Assembly: GCF_025359345.1 (NCBI RefSeq)
Contig: NZ_JANYGQ010000015.1
Location: 277,065-341,064, forward strand
Reading direction: 5' to 3'
DNA length: 64,000 bases
Origin: Mucilaginibacter sp.
Lineage (GTDB): Bacteria > Bacteroidota > Bacteroidia > Sphingobacteriales > Sphingobacteriaceae
Shown here: piece after piece, positions 36,715-43,511 of the stretch
Layout: each line of letters opens with the position of its first letter
Position numbering within the stretch: position 1 is the stretch's first letter
Notes under the pieces: generated by a model
The model's input: the letters and a program-made list of their open reading frames with translations, nothing else
Database searches by the model: none
What the model was told of the DNA's origin: nothing
Program-made: the position numbers and the translations under genes

Positions 36715-37433
36715 TAATCCAGCGAATTATTTTTGTACTCAATTAAACGGATGCGGTACCTTAGGGTAGCTATCCAAACCGCCAACAGGCTCCAGCCGGC
36801 CATTGCCGGGTAAAAAACGGCCCTCATCCGGCCATCCAGGTCATAACGGCCAAAGGCCGGGTTGCCCCCGTTACCCGGGTGCAGTGAATCTGTCATCCTC
36901 GGGATAACAAATATCAATACGATCATAATCGGGAAGGCGAAAATATTGTATATGGCTGATATTTTTGCGCGTTTTTGCTCCTCATCTATCGAGTTGCGCA
37001 ATACCAGGTAGGCACAATACAGCAAAAAGGCAATGGCGGCGCTGTTTTGTTTCGGGTCGCCGCTCCAGTAGGCGCCCCAGGTATATTTGGCCCACAGCAT
37101 ACCGGTGAGTAGGCCAAGCACATAAAAAAACATCCCGGTGTTAACACATTCTACGGCAGCCAGGTCATCCTTCTCCAGCCCTTTGTCCAAATACCTGATG
37201 CTATAAAAAACCGACATCACGAAAACCGACAGCATGGCCATCCACATAGGCACGTGGAAGTAAAGGTTGCGGATGGTTTCGTTAAGGATAAACTTGTCAG
37301 GGACGCCCAGCAGAAAGCCGGCAATCAGCGTGTAAAACAGCAGGATTATGGTGCCCACCTTCCACCACATTCTCGTCATTTGCCTTTGCAGAAAATGGTA
37401 AAAATTGGCAGCTATCTGTGAAATAATCTTCAT
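36714..37433 (-). CDS. ccmC: Heme exporter/lyase CcmC (CcsA family)
   Basis: A 239-residue protein with six membrane helices. FHVPMWMAMLSVFVMSV (about residues 59-75) holds the first heme-ligand His, and KYTWGAYWSGDPKQNSAAIAFLLY (about 115-138) is the WWD-type loop, with Gly where many relatives have Trp or Ala. The second conserved His is in DSLHPGNGG (about 181-189). CcmC loads heme onto CcmE. A TACCTTTG promoter box lies 15 nt before the start. Confidence 0.92.
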   Translation of the reverse strand: MKIISQIAANFYHFLQRQMTRMWWKVGTIILLFYTLIAGFLLGVPDKFILNETIRNLYFHVPMWMAMLSVFVMSVFYSIRYLDKGLEKDDLAAVECVNTGMFFYVLGLLTGMLWAKYTWGAYWSGDPKQNSAAIAFLLYCAYLVLRNSIDEEQKRAKISAIYNIFAFPIMIVLIFVIPRMTDSLHPGNGGNPAFGRYDLDGRMRAVFYPAMAGWSLLAVWIATLRYRIRLIEYKNNSLD

Positions 37434-37447
37434 AAAAACTTGTACGG

Positions 37448-37455
37448 CAAAGGTA
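37448..37455 (-). promoter_or_regulatory. Putative -7 promoter element of ccmC-ccmD
   Basis: The minus strand reads TACCTTTG, an exact TAnnTTTG match. Because this promoter lies between the island and ccmC, the Ccm genes do not depend on read-through from the island. Confidence 0.5.
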
Positions 37456-37462
37456 GTATTTT

Positions 37463-37493
37463 TAGTTGATTAGGTTGATTAAGTGAGTGGTTG
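37463..37493. repeat. Word-repeat arm bordering the accessory island, left (partner at 43481-43507)
   Basis: Words such as GATTAGGTTG and GTGAGTGGTTG. The inverse of the same words is found at 43481-43507, at the far end of the island. Confidence 0.65.
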
Positions 37494-37643
37494 TTTTTTG
37501 TATAAAAAATCGCCAAAAACGTTCCTGTTCACAGTGAAACACAAGGAACAGGGTGGAACAGTAAAATCCAACACATTTTGTGTAAAAAGTATATTCACGG
37601 CTCATCACGGCGGTTTTTTATTAAAAAACGCCACAAAAAATGA

Positions 37644-37678
37644 AAAAAGTACTGACAAAATAGTGTCAGCACTTTTAT
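37644..37678 (-). terminator. Terminator hairpin at the downstream end of the island
   Basis: On the minus strand AAAAGTGCTGACA pairs with TGTCAGTACTTTT (one mismatch) and is followed by TTCATTTTTTG. It would stop island transcription before ccmC. Confidence 0.75.
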
Positions 37679-37820
37679 AATATTTAATGCCGATATAAGG
37701 CATCACCGATATCCGGCTGGTGTATTGTCCATTTTGCCTGCGGGTGCCCCACCTCTATAGGCCAACGCTGCCTTGCGCAAGGTTGGCGGTGGCGGAAGAA
37801 CCGCGTACGGTAGCTTGTGA

Positions 37821-37892
37821 AGCGTTCCATTTTTGCACGCGGAACACCCGGAACGCTGTAAAACGTGCTCATTTTCAGATATTTAAAAAATG
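37821..37892. repeat. Dispersed repeat, copy 2 (first copy at 5544-5618)
   Basis: Same core as copy 1: GCGTTCCATTTTT, ACGCGGAACACCCGGAAC, then CTGT.AAAC.TGCT and an AT-rich end. Its presence at two far-apart intergenic sites points to a mobile or regulatory short element. Confidence 0.75.
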
Positions 37893-38009
37893 TAAATTCT
37901 ACTTTAAACGCGTACCACAAGGCTATAGCCTTGCGGTAGCAAAAAAATCACTGGGGCAGCCGGGACTTCACCATTTCATCATTTGTGGCTCAACAGATAG
38001 TATTCGTTC

Positions 38010-38399
38010 TTATTTATTCCCGCTTTTTTTATCAAATAGTTCCGGATGATAGTATCTATTCCACTCCTCATATGTAACTGACGAAATTTCAACTCTGTAT
38101 TTATCAAAAATTTGCTTCCGTGAATAGATGTTATGAGATTGTGAACCGAAAAATCTGATAAATATAGTGTCCTTTTTAATATTGATATCTGTTATTTGAC
38201 CATCCTGACAATCAAGAATAATTTCTTCCTTTCCACCAATATTGGCCGAAACAAAAGCCCTAGTATTGCTGATGTAACTTTCTCTATACCAAGTTGCCAC
38301 CAACTTATCCGTATGAATTTCTTTAATGATTAGTTTTTTAGCACTATATGCACATGCAGACAAAAGCAGAACAAAAACGAGATATTTGTTATTTTCCAT
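38010..38399 (-). CDS. Putative lipoprotein of the accessory island
   Basis: The start at 38399 gives MENNKYLVFVLLLSACAYS, a lipoprotein signal with the lipobox LSAC (Cys16); the ATG at 38420 only adds seven residues. The 129-residue product has a beta-rich mature part (IIKEIHTDKLVATWYRESYI, and IILDCQDGQITDI) and no known motif. It is probably anchored in the outer membrane or facing the periplasm, as expected for an immunity-type protein. The gene is AT-rich compared with the core genes and is followed by a half intercassette repeat. Confidence 0.65.
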   Translation of the reverse strand: MENNKYLVFVLLLSACAYSAKKLIIKEIHTDKLVATWYRESYISNTRAFVSANIGGKEEIILDCQDGQITDINIKKDTIFIRFFGSQSHNIYSRKQIFDKYRVEISSVTYEEWNRYYHPELFDKKSGNK

Positions 38400-38436
38400 A
38401 TTTAGAATCAAAAAATCCATAATAAATATCAGACCT

Positions 38437-38493
38437 CCGCTGCAGCAAGGCTCCAGCCTTGTGGCCCGCTGACAGGAAACAAAGCGACAGGTA
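38437..38493. repeat. Intercassette element, A half
   Basis: Element A (CGCTG...CCGCTGACAGG.AACAAAGCGACA) with its hairpin in a changed form: CAAGGCTCCAGCCTTG. No B half follows; the next gene's stop is 20 nt away. Confidence 0.75.
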
Positions 38494-38513
38494 ATGCAAC
38501 AACCAGCAATATT

Positions 38514-38909
38514 CTATAACCATCTATTTTTTTCCAGTAGCTTTTTTAAGTCATCCGTGAATCTTACCAAATCAAAATCTTCGAATTTATATTTTCCAAT
38601 AATAGAGGGAACCTCGGAAATAAGCCTTTGTGCGACAATTTTCTCTCGTTCCTTTTGCTCTATTTTACTAAATTGATACAAATCAAACATAATATCCATG
38701 TACACCTTCTTTTCCTTTTTAGAATGTTTAATCCGTTGTTTAAAATTAAATTCCGGATTCTTACACATAAGGATTATTGTAATGCCATCAATTGAGCTAC
38801 CATAATCTTTTTCGTCAAAAATTCTTCTATAGCCAAAACCCGAAAGAGCGCTTAGTACCTTGTCTATTCCAGATTCCCAATCGGCATCACATAAAATGTT
38901 AAATCGCAT
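38514..38909 (-). CDS. Hypothetical cytoplasmic protein, immunity-like
   Basis: A 131-residue protein without signal peptide: MRFNILCDADWESGIDKVLS, GITIILMCKNPEFNFKQRIK, then helical KVYMDIMFDLYQFSKIEQKE and a final FTDDLKKLLEKNRWL. The mixed alpha/beta layout, size and setting resemble immunity proteins of polymorphic toxin systems, but no specific Imm family is claimed. It has AT-rich codon use like its neighbours. Confidence 0.6.
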   Translation of the reverse strand: MRFNILCDADWESGIDKVLSALSGFGYRRIFDEKDYGSSIDGITIILMCKNPEFNFKQRIKHSKKEKKVYMDIMFDLYQFSKIEQKEREKIVAQRLISEVPSIIGKYKFEDFDLVRFTDDLKKLLEKNRWL

Positions 38910-38984
38910 ATTTTATTCCATCATTTTATATCTTGGTCCCGCTTGCATTTTCCTTTCCTTTTTCCGCTGCCGCACAGCCTTATT

Positions 38985-39374
38985 TTAGGTGAAAATAATA
39001 ACTATTCCACAAGTAACTAAAAACGAGACAAAAATGAAAACTATTGATAATACGATCCCTACATTTGTAGCTATATTGAATGGCTTAGTTCGGGATGCGA
39101 CTAACCTTTCGTATCGCCCCCTGTTTCTATAAATATATTTATAAAGTTGACTACTACCAAAGCCTGCTGCTACAAAAGGTAACAACTGATAGTTAAAGAC
39201 AACAACCTTATAAATAAAAATATCACATATTTCACAAATACTAAATACCCATAACATTGTGACCATCCCAATCACATAACACGCTCGTTCAAGCGGGGTA
39301 CTCCATTTTAATCGGTTTCTATGACCGTCGTACCAGGCCGTTAGATTAAAAATTAAAAAATCTAAAATTATCAT
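38985..39374 (-). CDS. Hypothetical small membrane protein
   Basis: A 129-residue protein with about three membrane segments (about residues 27-50, 57-75 and 102-128) and a basic loop YKYIYRNRGRYERLVASR. No known family. The start codon is followed by MIILDFLIFNL, itself hydrophobic. It is a member of the island by strand, composition and flanking A element (38955-38976). Confidence 0.55.
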   Translation of the reverse strand: MIILDFLIFNLTAWYDGHRNRLKWSTPLERACYVIGMVTMLWVFSICEICDIFIYKVVVFNYQLLPFVAAGFGSSQLYKYIYRNRGRYERLVASRTKPFNIATNVGIVLSIVFIFVSFLVTCGIVIIFT

Positions 39375-39457
39375 TTCGCTTGTTTATGCGTGTGGTGAGT
39401 ATGGTTATATTATTTAGTTCCACTATCTATTGCGAAAAGAAGCCACAAGCTAAACAC

Positions 39458-39560
39458 AAACACCTTAAAAATACAGATTTTGAATCGCAAATAGCCAGAA
39501 TCGTTTGCGTAGCTGGCTAGCTGAATACGGACCATAAGCTCTGGCCTTGTGGTAGCGAAA
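39458..39560. repeat. Intercassette element, B half
   Basis: Element B (AAATAGCCAG.....CGTTTG...GGCTA.CTGAA...) with hairpin CCATAAG CTCTGG CCTTGTGG, then TAGCGAAAAAAAACTTTCG. It is nearly identical to 42938-43040, together with the gene that follows. Confidence 0.75.
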
Positions 39561-39602
39561 AAAAACTTTCGCGGAGGCAGCCGGGGAAATGACGATCATT
39601 AC

Positions 39603-39923
39603 TTAGGCATCGTTTATTCTATACTCCAATAATCGTCGGGCTATTTTTAAATCATCATCGTAACCAAGTCGTGAGAAATCTTCAATTAGCTCCTTTGCGT
39701 AATTGACAGGAAAAAGTTGAATATAACTGATGCCATTTTTTTGAAATAAGAGATCGTCCTCCGTTTCCTCTATTTCAAATAAAACGATTTCAGAGTCAAT
39801 AGTAAGAAACTCAATCATATATATTAGTATAACTTCTGACTTGATATTAAGATTATTCAACTTGAAAAGCTCAGCTATTCCATTAGCGGATTTTAAGTAT
39901 GGTATCAAATTAATAAGTTTCAT
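39603..39923 (-). CDS. Hypothetical 106-residue acidic protein, duplicate copy 1
   Basis: A soluble 106-residue protein: MKLINLIPYLKSANGIAELF, then IIYM-type strands, IVLFEIEETEDDLLFQK, and a helical C-terminus RLGYDDDLKIARRLLEYRINDA. It differs from the copy at 43078-43398 at only three residues (13, 39 and 70), and flanking DNA is also conserved, so this is a recent duplication 3,475 bp apart. No family is recognised; its size and setting fit an immunity-like protein. Confidence 0.65.
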   Translation of the reverse strand: MKLINLIPYLKSANGIAELFKLNNLNIKSEVILIYMIEFLTIDSEIVLFEIEETEDDLLFQKNGISYIQLFPVNYAKELIEDFSRLGYDDDLKIARRLLEYRINDA

Positions 39924-39948
39924 AATCTTTATTGTTTATTTTCCGCTG

Positions 39949-40118
39949 CCGCACAACCTCCCGCCTCGTGCCCCGCTGACATGTAACAAAGCGACAAGCA
40001 GCCACCATCTAACCATGGATATCTTAAAAGTACAAATTTTGAATTGCAAATAGCCAGCTACGTTTGTAAAGTTGGCTACCTGAACGCGGACGACAAGGCT
40101 ATAGCCTTGCTGTAGCAG
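39949..40118. repeat. Intercassette element, A and B halves
   Basis: A at 39949-40008 (CCGCTGCCGCACAACCTCCC..., TGTAACAAAGCGACAAGCAG). B at 40019-40118 (CTTAAAAGTACAAATTTTG, AATAGCCAGCTACG, GAACGCGGAC) with hairpin CAAGGCTATAGCCTTG. Confidence 0.85.
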
Positions 40119-40149
40119 GTAGTCGGCAGCTTAGGAATTTTTCAATAAC

Positions 40150-40872
40150 TCAATCACTGTTTAGCTTTACCACATCCTTACTATCTACAAGTTGTAAAAA
40201 GTCAGGCTTACCCAAAAAGTAGATATTGCCATTTTCTCTGTTTATAAAGCTTATCGATTTAGATGATAGTATATGCGATTGACCCATTTTGTATTTAATT
40301 TTTATCCCTTCTCTTAGCATTAAAGAAAAATTACCATCCCCATCGTCTGATAAATTGCATTGAAGATCTCGTGTAGATAATAAGCGACCACTCTCTGTAT
40401 TTCTTATAGTCGCTACGTTTATGAATGAAATATTGTCTTTAATTTCAACTTCTTTAGGTGCTAAAACTTCAAAAAGTAACAATGTGTCCTTTCCCTTAGA
40501 TATTTTTATATTTCCACTAAATGGAAATTCCAAGGGTTTAAAATCACTAAAATCCACCCCTTTTTTATTCGTTCTAATTTCAAGATTTTCATAATAGCAG
40601 GTTTGATTTATTCCGGACTTAAAATAATAGCGAACCTCTAAGATGTGTGAGTAAATTTTTCCGTTTTTATTTAACGGCCCTACTAACTCCACCCAGGCAA
40701 AAAGAGGCTCAACACTTGAACCAAGATTTAACAACGTAGCGTTGGCCGGAACATACGACGGTTTTTTCAAGGTGTCTCTCATAATTTGCGCCGGTGTTTT
40801 GTCGGCTGCACCATTGCTCACGCAATTGACAAATAAGGTCACTATTAATAACACAGCTAATAAATTCTTCAT
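40150..40872 (-). CDS. Putative lipoprotein of the accessory island
   Basis: The start is set at ATG 40872, giving MKNLLAVLLIVTLFVNCVSNG, a lipoprotein signal (Cys17). A longer frame to 41025 runs through the A repeat and is rejected. The 240-residue mature region contains beta strands (YSHILEVRYYFKSG, DTLLLFEVLAPKEVEI) and no known domain. It is AT-rich like its neighbours. A role in the envelope, perhaps protective, is inferred only from context. Confidence 0.65.
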   Translation of the reverse strand: MKNLLAVLLIVTLFVNCVSNGAADKTPAQIMRDTLKKPSYVPANATLLNLGSSVEPLFAWVELVGPLNKNGKIYSHILEVRYYFKSGINQTCYYENLEIRTNKKGVDFSDFKPLEFPFSGNIKISKGKDTLLLFEVLAPKEVEIKDNISFINVATIRNTESGRLLSTRDLQCNLSDDGDGNFSLMLREGIKIKYKMGQSHILSSKSISFINRENGNIYFLGKPDFLQLVDSKDVVKLNSD

Positions 40873-40917
40873 ATAATTCTGATTATTGTTAAAATCATTG
40901 AGTTGAACGAGGGACTT

Positions 40918-41092
40918 CCCCGCTGCCGCACAGCCTCCCGGCTTGTGGCCCTTTGACGGGTAACAACGCGACAAGCAGCCCGCGGCAATCACAAATAACT
41001 TAAAAGTACAAATTTTGAATTGCAAATAGCCAGCTACACTTGCAAACCGGCAACCTAAACGCGGACCACCCCGGTAAATCGGGCGGTAGCAA
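40918..41092. repeat. Intercassette element, A and B halves, with compensated hairpin
   Basis: A at 40918-40977 with CACAGCCTCCCGGCTTGTG. B at 40997-41092; here the hairpin reads CCCCGGTAAATCGGG instead of CAAGGCTATAGCCTTG, with base changes on both arms that keep pairing. Confidence 0.85.
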
Positions 41093-41127
41093 AAAAATTA
41101 CTTGTTGCAGTTAGGGATGATGAGGCG

Positions 41128-41559
41128 TTATTCTTTTTTATATGACAGTTTCATCTTGCTTAATATTTCTTTTTCAAGTCTGCCTTTTGCACGATTTTCT
41201 TCATCCCTATTTAAATCCCGGGCAAAGTGCCACAATTTTCCGTCAAATAGCCCAATCAAAGCTAATATGGATTCATTTTTATCAGATAATTCCTTATATT
41301 CTCTAAACCCTACTACGTATAACTCTTTAGGGTTCGAATCAAAATAAATAAATATATCGTCTTTGGTTTCTCCTAATTCATAATTATTCCAATGCAATGG
41401 CGCCTTATATTTATCATTTAAGTTAATTATACTTATTAACTCTTTTTTGACCTCTGATTCAGGCACTGTAAAATCATAAAACTGTATATGGCCCGAAGTG
41501 CCACATGAAGTTGATAATATTAACAGAAGTGCTATTGTATATTTTTTCAGTTTATTCAT
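41128..41559 (-). CDS. Putative lipoprotein of the accessory island
   Basis: A 143-residue protein with lipoprotein signal MNKLKKYTIALLLILSTSC (lipobox STSC, Cys19). The mature part has ELISIINLNDKYKAPLHW, DIFIYFDSNPKELYVVGF and a charged helical tail RDEENRAKGRLEKEIL. No family is recognised. It is one of four lipoproteins in the island. Confidence 0.65.
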   Translation of the reverse strand: MNKLKKYTIALLLILSTSCGTSGHIQFYDFTVPESEVKKELISIINLNDKYKAPLHWNNYELGETKDDIFIYFDSNPKELYVVGFREYKELSDKNESILALIGLFDGKLWHFARDLNRDEENRAKGRLEKEILSKMKLSYKKE

Positions 41560-41669
41560 ATTAGTGCGCTGGCATAGGGGTCGAATGAGCTATATCCTTA
41601 TTTCGTTTGTGGAATTATGTTATCTCAGCTTCAGGGCGCTAGCGGAAAATCACATGCGGCTTCCGGGCA

Positions 41670-42029
41670 TTATCGCAAAACTACCCCGGCGGGAAATTTT
41701 GTCACCAAATCATTGTTTTTGGGGTTATTGTTTTCATAACGTACTAACACTGTATCGCCTTTAATGCAACAAGCCGGGCATTGGTCGCAAAAACCTCTTT
41801 TCACGCTCCCTGTGTATGATCCGTCATCTGTATTAAAAGTATAAGTAAGGTAATAATTTCCACGTGCGCCTTTGTTTAACCCCAGGCTTATACCTTTTAC
41901 GTAAACAGGGTTATTTTCCAGGTTGTTCTTGCTAACTTGCATATACGCCAACACCAATATAAATATGCAAATTGCCACTATGCCTCCCCAGCCAATGCGC
42001 TTCAAAATATGATGCAGTAATTTATTCAT
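41670..42029 (-). CDS. Hypothetical single-pass membrane protein
   Basis: A 119-residue protein with one TM helix (about residues 15-32, GGIVAICIFILVLAYMQV) and a small beta-rich outer domain (NYYLTYTFNTDDGSYTGSV) containing the Cys motif FCDQCPACC (about residues 84-92). The Cys cluster could form disulfides or bind a metal. The 110 nt to the next gene carry no intercassette repeat. Confidence 0.55.
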   Translation of the reverse strand: MNKLLHHILKRIGWGGIVAICIFILVLAYMQVSKNNLENNPVYVKGISLGLNKGARGNYYLTYTFNTDDGSYTGSVKRGFCDQCPACCIKGDTVLVRYENNNPKNNDLVTKFPAGVVLR

Positions 42030-42081
42030 TTATGACGGATTAGGGTATAAACTTATAGGTCAACTGTGTTATTTCAATTAT

Positions 42082-42651
42082 TCATTTGTCATTCAAAAAA
42101 TCGACATGCATCTGCTTTAAAATTGATATGTCGTAATCAAAAAACTTATCATTAACATCATAGGATAAATTTTGATAGTACCCTTTAATCACCTCATTTC
42201 TGCCAAAATCCGATAATTCTTTAAAAGTAAATGGCTTTTTTCGGTTATGCAACTGCCGCGACATAAACATTGTTGGTAATGACTCAAGATAAAAATTCCA
42301 TCTTTTATTCTCATAATTGCCGAACATAAGATCTACTGCGTCCAATTTTGCATTTCGTGATGTATCTCTTTCCAAAATCATTAAAAAGCATTTTTTATTA
42401 CTCGAATTAAAAAAAATGGCGTCATCGAATTTATACTCCAAAATTGTTGTCAAAGGAGGTATGCCCGCTGCCTTAATGCCTTTTTTAATCCATGAATCAA
42501 GCGTATCACGCGACGCATTTTTAACAACATTATAAACCTCACTTTTCATTAACCCAGGCAAATTTTTGTTATAGAAGCCTACTTTATCTTGCTGGGAATG
42601 GCAACTCCAAAATAAGATTATGATTAACAGGCTTATACAAGTTATTTTCAT
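42082..42651 (-). CDS. Putative lipoprotein of the accessory island
   Basis: A 189-residue protein with signal MKITCISLLIIILFWSC (lipobox FWSC, Cys17). The mature part is helical and charged (MKSEVYNVVKNASRDTLDSWIKK), then has DDAIFFNSSNKKCFLMIL and a late KPFTFKELSDFGRNEVIKGY. No known domain. It lies 52 nt upstream of the single-pass membrane gene on the same strand. Confidence 0.62.
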   Translation of the reverse strand: MKITCISLLIIILFWSCHSQQDKVGFYNKNLPGLMKSEVYNVVKNASRDTLDSWIKKGIKAAGIPPLTTILEYKFDDAIFFNSSNKKCFLMILERDTSRNAKLDAVDLMFGNYENKRWNFYLESLPTMFMSRQLHNRKKPFTFKELSDFGRNEVIKGYYQNLSYDVNDKFFDYDISILKQMHVDFLNDK

Positions 42652-42857
42652 GTTTAAAATTTTATATATAAGCAGCTATATTTTCACTCTTGGGCTGATA
42701 AGGCTGAGGTGCTTGTTGCGTTTGGTGTCGATTCAAGCAACGTTTCCGGGTGCAATATATTCTTTATAACCCATAGGGGCGTCGAATATCCAATTTTAAT
42801 AATTCGTTAACCGAAAGTCCAGTATAAGGATTTCCATTGCCGTGAGAGTTTCCATTT
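42652..42857. other. Start of the gap before the second 106-codon gene, no gene seen
   Basis: About 200 nt of mixed sequence upstream of the lipoprotein start; the rest of the 426-nt gap is an intercassette element. I see no ORF or strong promoter box in it. Confidence 0.5.
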
Positions 42858-43040
42858 TCCGCTACCGCACAGACTGCCGGCTTTTGCCCCGCTGACAGGT
42901 AACAAAGCGATAAGCCGCCACAGGCCAATCACGAACATCTTAAAAGTACAAATTTTGAATCGTAAATAGCCAGCTACGTTCGTAAAGTTGGTTACCTAAA
43001 CGTGGGGCACAAGGTTCTGGCCTTGTGGTAGCGAAAAAAA
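42858..43040. repeat. Intercassette element, A and B halves
   Basis: A at 42858-42917 (its hairpin is weaker here) and B at 42938-43040 with hairpin CACAAGGTTCTGGCCTTGTG. The B half and the following gene match 39458-39923 very closely. Confidence 0.85.
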
Positions 43041-43077
43041 ACTTTCGCGGAGGCAGTGGAGAAATGACGATCATTAC

Positions 43078-43398
43078 TTAGGCATCGTTTATTCTATACT
43101 CCAATAATCGTCGAGCTATTTTTAAATCATCGTCGTAACCAAGTCGTGAGAAATCTTCAATTAGCTCCTTTGCGTAATTGACAGGGAAAAATTGAATATA
43201 ACTGATGCCATTTTTTTGAAATAAGAGATCGTCCTCTGTTTCCTCTATTTCAAATAAAACGATTTCAGAGTCAATAGTAAGAAGCTCAATCATATATATT
43301 AGTATAACTTCTGACTTGATATTAAGATTATTCAACTTGAACAGCTCTGCTATTCCATTAGTGGATTTTAAGTATGGTATCAAATTAATAAGTTTCAT
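43078..43398 (-). CDS. Hypothetical 106-residue acidic protein, duplicate copy 2
   Basis: Near-identical to the protein at 39603-39923 (three substitutions: Ala13Thr, Phe39Leu, Leu70Phe). Most base differences between the copies are silent or conservative, which suggests the product is still under selection or that the copy is very recent. It is flanked on both sides by intercassette elements, so it is a complete cassette. Confidence 0.65.
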   Translation of the reverse strand: MKLINLIPYLKSTNGIAELFKLNNLNIKSEVILIYMIELLTIDSEIVLFEIEETEDDLLFQKNGISYIQFFPVNYAKELIEDFSRLGYDDDLKIARRLLEYRINDA

Positions 43399-43411
43399 AA
43401 TCTTTATTGTT

Positions 43412-43472
43412 TATTTTCCGCTGCCCGCACAGCCTCTCGGCTTGTGACCCCGCCGACAGGTAACAAAGCAAC
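43412..43472. repeat. Intercassette element, A half, right end of island
   Basis: CACAGCCTCTCGGCTTGTG hairpin followed by GACAGGTAACAAAGCAACAG. This is the last copy; beyond it core-like DNA resumes. Confidence 0.8.
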
Positions 43473-43480
43473 AGGCAACC

Positions 43481-43507
43481 CAATCCAACCTAATCAACCA
43501 CTCACCA
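43481..43507. repeat. Word-repeat arm bordering the accessory island, right (partner at 37463-37493)
   Basis: Words AACCTAATCAACCACTCACC are the inverse of GATTAGGTTG and GTGAGTGGTTG at 37463-37493. Confidence 0.65.
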
Positions 43508-43511
43508 CCCC

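Larger units (their letters stand above)
37494..38009. other. Intergenic stretch at the left end of the island, no convincing gene
   Basis: The 516-nt stretch holds several structures and no supported gene: GTTCC/GGAAC motifs (37519-37561), a terminator-like hairpin (37644-37678), a palindrome-rich part (CCTTGCGCAAGG at about 37771-37782), the dispersed repeat (37821-37892) and a half intercassette repeat (37895-37965) with the 16-bp palindrome CAAGGCTATAGCCTTG. A 78-codon minus-strand ORF (37684-37920) runs through these repeats and is probably not a gene. Confidence 0.6.

Noticed and set aside
37684..37920. 78-codon minus-strand ORF
   Set aside because: It runs through the dispersed repeat and half an intercassette element; the same segment at 5.5 kb is not open. 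Treated as repeat DNA.
40873..41025. N-terminal extension of the lipoprotein ORF at 40150
   Set aside because: The extra 51 codons are a translation of intercassette element A and B sequence; the lipoprotein signal begins at 40872.
37895..43472. Integron attC sites
   Set aside because: GTAACAAAGCG in element A resembles one attC core, but no matching GTTRRRY partner core is found at a proper distance and no IntI is in the window.
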